Positions 14,703 through 25,299 of a stretch of DNA of 64,000 nucleotides are shown piece by piece; the first letter of the stretch is position 1, and the number at the start of each line of letters is the position of its first letter. The notes beneath the pieces were generated by a model. That model ran no database searches, was not told the origin of the DNA, and saw only the letters and a program-made list of their open reading frames with translations. A program made the position numbers and the translations under genes. The DNA comes from Apophysomyces variabilis (Eukaryota > Mucoromycota > Mucoromycetes > Mucorales > Mucoraceae): the NCBI GenBank assembly GCA_002749535.1, contig MZZL01000393.1:73103-137102 (forward strand), in the 5' to 3' direction.

Positions 14703-15609
14703 GGTGCAACAAAGTAATGAATGAATAAAAAAAAACAGGTGCAATATGACTTTGTGTGGCAGTCACTCAATTCGGGTACAAACTTTGATTTTGGTGCACA
14801 CCATAAAGGAGGCAGCAGTGTACGACAAAGCTTGAATAGGTTCAAGTTATGTCCAAAGCGGTGGGCTTCGTGAATGGTTTGCAAAATCTGGGTAGCCATA
14901 CGTTTCAAACTGCGCGTTCATGACGGCAGATAGTAAGGAAGGAGCTGATGCCATTGACATGTAGGAGGTAATTCTTACCATTCATTCCACGGTCCAGTAG
15001 CAGGGAACAAGAAGGTCAGAACGACAAGGGAAAGGAGTAAATTTGGTTTAAAGGATGACAGCACTATTGGTTGATTGATGTTAATGGGCGCCTCTTTCGC
15101 ATTATGTTTCCGTTGTTTCCATCTACAGCAAGCTTTGTATTTTCTTGCATCATGAGCCTTCTGTTATAGTAGTTTTTCTGCTTTTGGATAATTCATGCAA
15201 TTGCTTTAAACCTCAAATAGTATGACATACAAGAAATGCCATGTGCTGGCAGGATAGGCATAGGTTTGATCGTTTTGGTTACTGAGCTATGAGAGCGATG
15301 CGTGTTGTTCGGAGTGGGCCCAATTTTAACCATCAGCCATAGAAAGCCCTTGACAAGCAATGCTATTGAGACGGTTATTAGTACTAATGTTCAAAGTATG
15401 CTTGGATAGACTTCTATACAGGTGGCGTCCATATAGGAGGGCTTAGTCTTCACTGCATGATGGATAATGGACGGTGCGTCGGTGAACTGGCATAAATAGA
15501 AATGCATATCTGAATGCGAGGGGCATAAAACGCTGTCTTTTCTTCACTTTCTCTTTATTTCCCATTATACATAGTTTAACAAACGAAGAAACTCTAGCAA
15601 AAGTAAGAA
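14703..15609. promoter_or_regulatory. Divergent intergenic region between DIM1 and the RelA-like gene
   Basis: About 900 bases between two divergently transcribed genes. No coding signal. The right part looks like a fungal promoter: a TATA-like CATAAATA at 15491-15498 and a CT-rich leader (TTTTCTTCACTTTCTCTTTATTTCCC) ending shortly before the ATG at 15610. The left part should hold the DIM1 promoter. Confidence 0.5.
15491..15498 (+). promoter_or_regulatory. TATA-like element of the RelA-like gene
   Basis: CATAAATA lies about 110 bases before the ATG at 15610 and is followed by a pyrimidine-rich leader. This is a eukaryotic-style core promoter; no bacterial -35/-10 pair with a Shine-Dalgarno was noticed. 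Confidence 0.4.
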
Positions 15610-17086
15610 ATGGTCCTTTCCAACTCGCAATCGTCTTTATCCGAGAAACATGTCCAGGTAGAGGAGTCTATCCTTTGTTATCGTTTGTATCGCTAGTCAA
15701 ACGCTTACTTGACCAAGACGGCTTTCCTGCCAACAAAAACGAAAGGCAAAAAAATAGATCCACACGATGTGTTAAAGCAGAAGTTTGGCTATGCAGAGAC
15801 CATCTCTGAAGCAGGTAATATTATCGTATTTCAACGTATCGGCTACAATAGGTATAATTTTGTCAGTCATAGAGAAGCCCAAGACAGCAGCCAATTCCGA
15901 AAAGGGAAATCGGCACTCTATCACCTCGGGGTGGCCAACCGATGCCGCAAGCTTATCTTTGACAGGACCTAGGTTCCGTATCCCGGCTCGGGCGTCATTG
16001 TTGGTGCTTGACGAGGCAATAATGTTTCTGCGTGAACATGCAGGCGATGTCATGCTTGTCTCGGGTGAACTGTTAGTTAGCCATGCCGCAGGTACGGCGA
16101 ATATTCTCCACATGATGGATGTCAATGCGCCATCAACGCTAGCCGCGGCTCTATTTGTGGCTTTTCCCCATACAAGCAATCGTGAGCGCTTGCTGGCCGA
16201 CCGCTTTGGTAAAGAAGTGCTGCAGCTCGTCATCGATGCACACGAGCTGCTACAAGTCAGCACGGTGAGCATTCAGGCAGACATGCCAGCTAGAAAGACA
16301 AGCTGGGACACACAAACCCGCCGCTGCGCTCAAGTCGAAACGTTACGCAAGAAATTGATGACCTTTTCTCAAGATATCCGGCTGGTGCTCATCCGGCTTG
16401 CTTCACGATTGCAAACACTGCGTTTCTGTGCAATGTATAAGCTGACGCCGCCTTCGGACTTTCTGCGCGATATATTCGAAATTGATGCATGGCTTGCCAA
16501 CCGCTTCGGTATCTGGCAACTGAAATGGGAGCTGGAAGATTTAGCCTTCCTCTTCGAGGATCCCGTGACCTACAATCACATCTCCAAGCTTCTAAAAGCT
16601 CGGTATACTGAACGGGAACTAGATGTGCTCCGAGCTATGGAGCGCCTCAAGCAAGTTCTCTCCAGCGCACATATTGAAGCAGAGGTGAGTGGGCGGGCCA
16701 AGCAGATCTACAGTATTTGGTGCAAGATGCAACGCAAGAAAGTCGACTTCTTTCAGATCTACGACGCAAGTGCGCTTCGAGTTATTGTTGCCGATGTCCA
16801 GGATTGCTACAGAGCACTCGATATCATACATGCTACCTGGCAACACGTGCCTGACGAGTTTGACGACTATATCTCGCGGCCGAAACCGAACGGTTACAGG
16901 TCGCTGCACACCGTCACCATTGATTCTGACGGCCGTGTATTTGAAGTACAGATCCGCACGCGCAAGATGCATGATTTTGCCGAGTACGGTATTGCCGCAC
17001 ATTGGCGATACAAGGAAACGAGTGCGCACGGTTACGGGGAGCAGTTCGACAGGGAAGGCGAAGATAATGAGAAAAATGCATGGTAA
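15610..17086 (+). CDS. RelA-type (p)ppGpp synthetase, catalytic half only, bacterial origin with fungal introns
   Basis: Makes the alarmone (p)ppGpp from ATP and GTP/GDP, if active. Exons 15610-15657, 15718-15814 and 15867-17086 join in frame to 454 residues; introns are 60 and 52 nt (GT-AG). Residues about 121-171 occupy the place of the HD hydrolase but lack the His-Asp metal motif (ALFVAFPHTSN), as in RelA. The synthetase domain is intact: GRAKQIYSIWCKM (324-), Asp348 in YDASALRVIV, the acidic RelA-type EFDDYISRPKPNGYRSLHT (379-), Glu408 in FEVQIRT, and FAEYGIAAHWRYKE. LANRFGIWQLKWELEDLAF resembles Burkholderia-type RelA. The protein stops at NEKNAW, where full-length RelA (about 740 residues) would continue into TGS/helical/ACT domains. 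GC content looks higher than the flanks. The stop codon lies inside a GTAAAG donor (17083), so splicing to AG at 17131 or 17146 could add a short tail ending at 17240. Location in the cell is unknown. Confidence 0.85.
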
Positions 17087-19257
17087 AGGAATTTATTTGC
17101 TTGCAATGAAGGTGGCGCACGTGACAATCAGCATGCACGAGAGCAGGAATAATTCTGCTCAGCATGTAGCAAGGTGTAAAAAGAGGTTTTCAACTAGCAA
17201 ATCCTTGACATCTTTTACCTGCAAAACATCCTACCATTAGAGAAACACAGGCAAACCATGCAACGATCCTGCTGGAAAAAAAACAAGAGCTCTCCGAAAG
17301 TTCAAGCTATCAAACACTTGTTGCACTGATGAACCGGAGAGAAAGAAAACTATTAATGACGAGGGGTATATTTAATCAATTGATCTACAGAAAGAAGTTG
17401 TACATACTTTCCCTTTATCGTATTATATACTGTCACAATAACATCGTCGCCTTCTATAGTAGAAGCTTAAGTTTAGTTTATCATTGTGGCATAACGAGAA
17501 ACGGCCACCTGCAGTTGGAAAAAGTAGAATAGGCCACTATTTGTATTTTAAACTGTAAACAATTAAGCGCGCCAATGATACTAGTTTCAATTAAAGTTCA
17601 CTGTGTCAGTTAAGCCTACTTTCTTTTTGGGAGTAGTAGTTTGGAAAACTAAGCTAACTATAGTGTCGCAATCACTGTATTTGGTTAATCGATGCGTTCA
17701 ATGTGAGATTATTTATGGGTATCGAGCATTTACTTCTTAGGTCCTTTCCATCGGTTAACAGAGCGAAAGTTATATGGCTGCCAGCATCTTATATTTCTAT
17801 TTATCTCTCTGCTTCTGGAAATAGAACATCTTCTCCGCCCTCTATCTACTGTATACAGCTTCTCACTAATAAGTCGTTCAAGTTATGATTAAAGCTCACG
17901 TGAATTTCAACTTCAATGCAAGATCGTCAGCAAGCTACAATTCTCAGTAAAACTCAATCCTTCCATTTCCCCCCCCTTTTTAAGACCATCGTTTGATCAG
18001 AAGGACTTAGCGCTGTCTGCTTCTTTGACTAACTACCTTATATGATGTGTACTCATCTGATTCCTAACCGAAGAGAAACGTAATATTGCTAAGCTTAAGG
18101 ATACTTTCTGATTTTAACCACAGTAATAGATTGAACTTTTATTAACGCCAATTTGAGGGTATTGCGATGTAATCTTCAGCCGATTTTCTGCGATGTCGGA
18201 CTCACTGCCTCCTTGGAATGTCGGACAAGAATATCCTGTCAGTTACTAAGGGAATCGCCTGGCGCACTCCTCTTGGGCACTCCCCCCTCAAGTTATTTGA
18301 GCGCCGTCATGGTAACTAAAAGCCATCTGACATATCGTCCAGTAATAATAGTAAGAGAGAAGTGGAGAAATAAAGCACAGGTAGCATCACAGCAACTGAT
18401 AGCAGAGAGAGTGCCACAGAAGGTACCTTCTCTGCCATTTCTTCCTGTACTTTCCATGTCTATAATTTTTATTTCTCTAATGTAATGTTGCTAGTGAGAC
18501 GATCCTGTTTGTTAAGCATCTAATTGTTATAGTAAAATGTTTACCCTTTATATAGCCCGGTGACCTCTCAGGCAATCCAGCGGTTGCTGAGATGCTACCT
18601 GTGCTTTGTCCCTCCGCTTCTCTCTCGGTATTCTTACGGGTTAAAATGGCAAAAGACGGCGTATAGTTTATGTGACAGCGCTCAAATGATTTGCGGCAGG
18701 AGTACCCGAGGTAAATCCCATTACCTATATTGCTTTCTCTTTCCTTGCGACCAGCTAGCTTTTTTCTGTATTTAATCCTCCATGTCGTTGTTTTATGGTT
18801 TAAAAGTTCTACAACATAAAGAAGGCGGAGAGCTAAGTTGATTGCCTTACTAGATACTCCTAGTCTGTTTGCTTCCGTTCATCCACACACTAAGTATAAG
18901 GAGTAGGAGGCAGGTAATCAAAGCGCCACGATTGAAAATGCTGCGGCAAAATTTTCAGTCGGCGCTAATTGCTGGACCTGCTCGCAGCAGAGTTCGGCTC
19001 GGCTTTTACAAGACCGAACCCAGACTTGTGACTGCACAGTAAATTAGGAGGCGAAAATGTCCTTAAAAGGCTTCGGCTTTTGGCACGTTCGACATAACTT
19101 GGCTTTTCCTGCTACTTTGTAAGAACTATAAATCATGAGTTTTACTACCGAAAATTGCCAATTAAAGAAGCGAAAAAGTGACGATAACAATACTGATCTC
19201 GTAAGCGTATATACGTAACCTGAGCCAACAAATTGGGGTCGTAACACTTCAACATAG

Positions 19258-19560
19258 TCAACAATAGCCTCAAAGCGAGCCAATATCAATCCAGAATCAT
19301 CAATTTTACCAATGGACGAGGATATCATAAGTAACCCATACTCAGAATACGCAGTGCCAGTCTTAGGGCATCTTACGTCAATGCCACCTAGACCTACCAC
19401 ACCACCTCTTGGTATGACTCTTGCCCATTATGACCCATCTTCTGGAGGATATTCCACAACCGTAGTGAAGTCTGCGCATGAAATTAAGGAAACGATCTGT
19501 TCTGGGATGACTCCTGCTTATAGACCACCCATCGAACGTTGGGGCTCTTGTTTGATTTAG
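19258..19560 (+). CDS. Possible Pro-rich terminal exon or gene fragment, unknown
   Basis: Open from a TAG/AG boundary at 19257 to a stop at 19560, about 100 codons. The translation is protein-like: residues such as SMPPRPTTPPLGMTLAHYD, then SSGGYSTTVV and MTPAYRPPIERWGS. The context (AACATAG before it) could be a splice acceptor, suggesting the last exon of a plus-strand gene whose upstream exons I could not identify. It may equally be a relic. No family recognised. Confidence 0.25.
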   Translation, partial: STIASKRANINPESSILPMDEDIISNPYSEYAVPVLGHLTSMPPRPTTPPLGMTLAHYDPSSGGYSTTVVKSAHEIKETICSGMTPAYRPPIERWGSCLI

Positions 19561-19898
19561 ATCTCGGGGGGTTCTTTTTGTGACACATCTGTAAATACAG
19601 TACTTTCGGTTGAGTCTGGGATGATTTGAAAATTTTTGGGAAAAAAATGTATCTTTTTTTTTTTTGACGAACTACATATTTAGATTGGGATCATATCACC
19701 AAAAAATTGGACCTTTTATTGCTTTTTATATTTTTGCTCTCACACAAAATGGCTGAGAGTTGGTGGATCAGTCCAATAAGCTGATGGATTGCTCATTTCG
19801 AACGTGTGTTTCTTTTTTCTTTTTAAGAATGGTGGTAGATCCCATAACTTTTGACAGGCAATCGGAATGTTCCAAATCACTGAAAGTGATGGATCACC

Positions 19899-19924
19899 TT
19901 TTTTTTTTTAAAAAAAAAAAAAAA
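19899..19924. repeat. T-tract/A-tract hairpin
   Basis: A run of about 11 T is followed directly by about 15 A, making a perfect AT foldback. It lies between the two possible exons of this interval. It could be the scar of a retroposed poly(A) tail or simple slippage. Confidence 0.6.
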
Positions 19925-19992
19925 GACCAGAATATCACGCACATCAAACATCCTCTAAATCACAGCATTTGTGTACAAAACACAGGATCAAG

Positions 19993-20152
19993 CAATCCTA
20001 ACTCAGTTCCTTTATATAATGAACAATGCCGAGCTTCTATGATTCGCTACGGAGAATATTCTCCATTAGAAGGCAATTATAAATCAGTTAGTACAAGGCA
20101 CAGTCCTCAATCACAACCCTGTCCATCTAGACCAGCGGACATTTTAGTATAA
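19993..20152 (+). CDS. Possible terminal exon, unknown
   Basis: Starts after AACACAG (a possible acceptor) and runs to a stop at 20152. The product includes SSNPNSVPLYNEQC, MIRYGEYSPLEGNY and SPQSQPCPSRPADI. Composition resembles a Ser/Pro-rich cytoplasmic tail, like the exon candidate at 19258-19560; the two might be alternative or duplicated 3' exons of one decayed gene. No upstream partner was found. Confidence 0.2.
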
Positions 20153-20592
20153 AAGAGTGGTGTTTTTATTTGAATAAACATTATCATATATTGAGTCTCG
20201 CGTATATTGCTTGTCTCTTTCCAGTACCAGATAAAGCATTCATCATGGTTTGCGAGAATCGAATTACTTCCAAATCACGATATAAGATCCTTGCCGTTGA
20301 TGGATGAATTTGTCGACTGGTTGCTGATGTTTCTGGGCCAACAATTGAGACATTTTTTGGCAGGTAAACAGACAGACATGGTCACCGAAATGTTCACTGT
20401 ATAGTTCCCGACTTTGAGTTTGCCTTTTGAAGCGTTCCTATCAGACTCTTCGTGCACTCCAACTGACAAGGACCCATAAAAAAATTGGGTGGAGTTGGCA
20501 AGGACTTCAGATTTATTTCATCGTGAACATCGATTGACTTTCCCGACCATATCCCTCAGCAACTAGAATGAACACAACATCTTTGTCGACAA

Positions 20593-20969
20593 TTACGCAC
20601 CTGTGTGCAGTTTGGCCACGGCATGGACAACCACAGGATTCAGCCTGAAGTCAAAATTCAGAGACTGCAACAGTTCTTCAATGGCTTCGTTGTAGTTGCC
20701 ATTCTCGTGCATCAACTCAAGAAGGATATTTGTACAGTTTGTTTGAGGAATGCCATAATGTTGCTTGTTGTGGCTTCATGCACATCGGCCTCATTGACTA
20801 GGTACTACTCGGACTGAAGCTGAATGATGCAGTTGATCAGTGATGAAATCCATGTTGATTCGAACAGAGTTTCAGAATGCAGGTTGTTGACATCGTTGAC
20901 GTGGAAGAGGCCATGGGTGGTGAATGGAGGGTTTGCGTGAATCCGTGTGACAGGTGCAAGGCGAGTGGT
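20593..20969 (-). pseudogene. Decayed protein-coding remnant, unknown family
   Basis: Reading the minus strand downward from 20969, one frame gives TTRLAPVTRIHANPPF, then HVNDVNNLHSETLFES and ISSLINCIIQLQSE, an in-frame TAG at 20807-20805, then LVNEADVHEATTSNIM and AFLKQTVQ. The reading then has to shift frame to continue as NILLELMHENGNYNEAIEE and FDFRLNPVVVHAVAKLHTGA up to a stop at 20593. Composition is protein-like across both frames, which suggests an inactivated gene or transposon fragment. I do not recognise the family. Confidence 0.4.
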
Positions 20970-22672
20970 TCACGTTCCAAAGACGATGCCGTGTGAAATG
21001 CTCGCCTGTGATAAACTTTGCTTCCGCTGAACGGGAATGGCACAAAAAGGGGAATTTTGGACTAAATTTGCGAGCAGGAATGCCCAACGGCATTCAATAT
21101 ATCCCATTATTAGATCTCTACAACCTTGTCTTTGCTTGCATCTCCAGTTTGAAGCTGTTGACTGCAAAAAGAACGGCTAATGTCATAATTGACCGGAGGA
21201 TAATAGTTTTTTCTCACTTGTGTTTCTATTCATACGTTAGCCAAAACCTTCCGGTTTGATGTTCCTAAATCGGAAGCATGCATTATCATTATGGGGTTAC
21301 ATACCAAACTGTCAATCAGTTTATCGTTAGTGTGAACTTGACACTCTGTTACGTTAGAAACTAAGCCTGTACTTTGAACTATCCAGTACATGTTGCATTT
21401 ACTAAACTACCAATCCGGGTTTATCAAATATTCCTTCTTGATCATCAAACAGAACATGATCATGTGCACTAGCGCGAAAAATAACATTGGGGATTTAGTG
21501 AGCCTGAACTTGTCGGCATGAGACATCGATTTTATGCTACAAAAAAGGATAAAACATGCCTTGTCCATTACCCTTAGCACAAGAGTTTTGCATAATTTGA
21601 TTCACATGGAGACGCGAAACGTCATCTCACAAGCGTAAGATCAAATCCAAGGTTTACTGAAAGGCGCCAGTTCGGTGTGGCCTCGTTTGCTAGTACAGAG
21701 TATATCACACTTAGTGAGCGATGCCCAATATCGTGGGAATAAGAAAGCGACCGTCTCGAATCATCTTGCTCGATTGAATTTCCACAGAATGTAATGGAAT
21801 GGATCATGTAGGCTAAATGGGATGGAAAGACGCGACTAACCATGACATTTGCGATCATTGAGTAGTTACTGAAGGGATATACTAAGAGCAGAATCACATA
21901 CGTGTCTTTTGCTTTAGCTTACAGCTGAGCTTATAAGTTAGCTGATGAAAAAGCTTTTCATAGATATGCTTTTGCGTCACGTTATATCCGGTAGAACATC
22001 AATAAAGTTGGTATCCTGTAGAATTTCTGTCTTACTGATACACAGTAAACAGAGAACTAGGTAGAAAAAATCCACTATTTGGTTAGCAGTGCGAACCGAA
22101 ACATATCTACTGGTCAATGAATCTCGATGTTCCTCTTATGGAAAAATAAGGGGAAACAACTAAATTCAGAACGCAGCAGACTTTTGGATGATTGTAACGC
22201 AATGTGATTGCACTATGACACGTTCGACGCAAAAAGGGCATGGAAGAGTTACAGCTTACAGCATACCACTTTGTTACTGATTAGTTTGAGCGATTAAGTT
22301 GCTTATTACTGATAATAGAAAGCAATTTCTTCGTTTTTTTTTCCCTCCTGAATCTCTGAACAGGGAAATCGTTTAACATTTATTCTCTTCCGCGATAGTA
22401 AGCGAAAGGAAATAGTTCATTAAAACGGTAAGGCTTGTCTGCTTTAATATATTCGTCTCTCGTAATGTTCAATATATAGTTTGAAAACGATAAATGTGTT
22501 TATACTGAAGATCGAAGTTGACAGAGCGTCGGTGTGATGATTGAAGTGCTCCGGTCACACTCACTGAGTCAATGCCACAATGCCCTTTTTAAACGCCGCG
22601 TTCATACAGTCGACTTTCGTGTGTGGTTGGTCTTTTTCCTTGCTTTCTTTCCCCTTCCTCATTCCATCCAGC

Positions 22673-23263
22673 ATGTCCTCCAATGACAAATGCGACAAAG
22701 ACGAACAGGTGCTTTTATCCTGTTAGTTTATGACTAAGACTAGCTAACATGTCCAATAAAAGACTGCATCGGAAATAAAACCGCCAGCAACGGAAGACGA
22801 TAGCCAGGACGAGGTGATTGATATGACCACTTTTGATCAGCTGCTGGATATGGACGACGAAGATGATCATGGGTTTTCATTCAGTATTGTGTCAAATTAT
22901 TTTGAACAAGCAGAAGCAACGTTCAAGGAGATGGATGCCGCACTGTAATGTATTTGAACAATCCAAGAAAAAAGCGAAGGAAATATTAAGGCTTTCAAAC
23001 ATCTTTCTTATAGGAATAAACGGGATCTATCAGAGCTTTCACGGTTGGGACATTTCCTTAAAGGCAGTTCGGCTGCTATAGGGTTAAGCAAGGTTAAAAA
23101 GACGTGTGAGCGGATCCAAAATATCGGCAATCGGCAGGATGGAGAAGAAAGATTGACAGAAGCCGAGGCACTAAAAAGGATTAAATCCTTGCTGGAGCAG
23201 GTCAAAGAGGAATATGCGGAAGCGGAAACACACTTGAAGGCAATTTATGAGGAGGCTAGATAA
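22673..23263 (+). CDS. YPD1: Histidine phosphotransfer (HPt) protein of the two-component phosphorelay
   Basis: Relays phosphate from hybrid histidine kinases to response regulators (Ssk1/Skn7 type), for example in osmotic signalling. Three exons, 22673-22708, 22763-22944 and 23014-23263, give 155 residues. The N-terminal helix region reads DMTTFDQLLDMDDEDDHGFS followed by SIVSNYFEQAEATFKEMDAA. The HPt site is LGHFLKGSSAAIGLSKVKK with the phospho-accepting His at residue 86 and the usual HxxKGSS pattern, followed by a long charged helix ending in IYEEAR. Length matches fungal Ypd1 (about 150-170). The introns (54 and 69 nt) both have good GT-AG borders. A CT-rich leader precedes the ATG. Confidence 0.92.
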
Positions 23264-25299
23264 ACGTGATATCCTTGGAAATGGATTCAACCAACAAAGC
23301 AACAGCAAAAGAAAAGATCATGGAAGAAGCAGATGGGAATCGTTTTAGTATGTGGCCTTCTTTACTATGGACCATGCGACCGTGTGCTTAACGAACGGAA
23401 ACTTTCACATGACACCTTCCTTCTTTTTCTCTATTCATTTTCTCAGTCATTATAGCTTTTTTTTTCTTCTTTGTGTCGCACTTAACTAGCTACCATTCTA
23501 TGTACTGTATTTCGCTTCTTTACATGATTCGGATGGCATCAACAGCTCCGAGCCAGGTGTATCAAATGAAAACATCTGTTCTTTTGGGTGAAAGTAGCAC
23601 CAACCACATATATATCCACCTGTGCGTTCCTTTGTTTTGATCTCCCTGATTGCGCTTCGGTTGGAGACAAGCAGGTTTAGAAAAGACCTTTAGACCGCGC
23701 AATAAGCTATAAGAAAGGCATGCTTTTTAGGCATTGTAATGCTTATTCATTGTAGCCTGCCATTTTTGCTGGTTCACTCCAGTCTAGTATTGTTATGGTT
23801 GGAGAAGCTTTTGCCACATGGCGCATCCTTACCCAGCATGCTTTGATGGCGTATTCTTCTTGTGGCTGCATACACAAGATTTTCGTTTCCGTGTTGGCGC
23901 TTTTTTCTTATTCTCACTTCTCTCCGCTGAATCTCCAAAGTTTCATCCGAACTTGACGATGCTTGAAGTAAAGCCACTGAAATTAAAATGATCTTAACGT
24001 GTCATGTACTTTGACTTTTATTTTTATTCCACGACAGATATTATGGTTGGTTGACCCTTTCAAAACATGCAAGACGTTCATTGGTGCCATTCTCTGTAAC
24101 CTAGGTTTAACCTTCTGTGCGCTGTAGTATCTATTCGTGTAACATGAACAGATGTGGAACCATGCATCTATGCTGCAGCGCAATATAAACGAGCAGCAGA
24201 AGAAGGGCTTGCATAACTACTAATTTTCGAGTGCTGAAGCAGAAAATAAGAAGCATAGCGAAATATCTGCACATAAGCTCGTTAATATTAAATGTATGAT
24301 ATCTGTAGCCAAAGTTAAGACTGTTTAGTTTTAGATACGCTCCACGAGAGATAAGAATGTCACCAGATATACTTACATTGTTGTTTGTGCACACTTTCGG
24401 CATGCTTTTTTTTTTACCGGCGCGCCATACTTTCAGCATGTATATTTGTTTTTGCTAATAGACGTAAAGTGGTTTGCTCTTGCGATTTTCAGCCATTACC
24501 CCATACATTCTTTCGCAGCGACAAAAAAAGAAACTTGGTTACCGATTTAGGATTTTTGGCTTTCGACAAAGTGCAAGAGCTTAATGACGATCTTTGCGAA
24601 GGAGTTGTTTAAGTATGCCTTTGGATGATAGGGTGTTCTGCAGCCAACCTTAACAAAGCAGCAGCTACAACTCACTGATGAGAAGCGTTTGCCCATCAGT
24701 ATCTTTTACATGACGTTCTTCTAATGCGCCATTCGCTTCATTATTAATATCGCAACATAATCGTAAAGTGTCTGGCTGTCAGAGAAGACATTCACTCACT
24801 GCACCACACACTATTACTTTTAGGAAATGGTTTATCTATCTAGCTTTGTGGCAACAAGAACACGACAAACACAAACTTCGAACTAGTATTTGCGAAGGAA
24901 AGCGTGCTATGCTGCACAATAGCCGTTTTCCATCCATTTGTCGAATGTCGCTATGCATAAAAAGTGGGTGTTTCCGTACATCAAACTCCATAGTTGCGTC
25001 GCAAACCGAAGAGAATGGGTCATCCTAAACTATATCAATGGTTCTGGTTTGAAGGTTATCAAATATCGTTCGCATTTAAACATCATTTTATACGTCTCAG
25101 CTACAGTGCATATGGTTTATGGATGCATATTGCGTATAGATGACATCTACTTCGTATACAGCCGACATGTCTCTTCCAGGCACACCAAATGCATCCTTCT
25201 TTTTCTGCACCATAACTGGAAATCGCTCACCCATTGTCTGGTATTACTATTGTAAGTTTTAATTACTCAGTTTTTATACAGATGCTTGTCGATACGACT
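23264..25299. other. Gene-poor interval between YPD1 and the Asterix-like gene
   Basis: About 2 kb with only short unsupported open frames on both strands. The first few hundred bases are pyrimidine-rich and are probably the YPD1 3'UTR. I see no conserved motif, RNA gene or repeat that I could support. Confidence 0.5.

Larger units (their letters stand above)
17087..22672. other. Gene-poor AT-rich interval
   Basis: 5.6 kb without a convincing intact gene. It holds two possible terminal exons (19258-19560 and 19993-20152), a T/A hairpin (19899-19924) and a decayed coding remnant on the minus strand (20593-20969), listed separately. The first 150 bases may contain an alternative 3' exon of the RelA-like gene. 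The last 100 bases are the CT-rich promoter/leader of YPD1. Confidence 0.55.

Noticed and set aside
15081..15600. Bacterial-type promoter and ribosome-binding site for the RelA-like gene
   Set aside because: Only AT-rich sequence and a CT-rich leader are seen; there is no Shine-Dalgarno before the ATG at 15610.
15772..16272. 166-codon minus-strand frame opposite the RelA-like gene
   Set aside because: It is the antisense shadow of a GC-richer coding exon; the plus strand has clear catalytic motifs.
15610..17086. RelA-like gene as simple bacterial contamination
   Set aside because: The coding sequence is continuous only after removing two GT-AG introns, it has a fungal-style promoter, and both flanks carry fungal genes on the same gap-free sequence.
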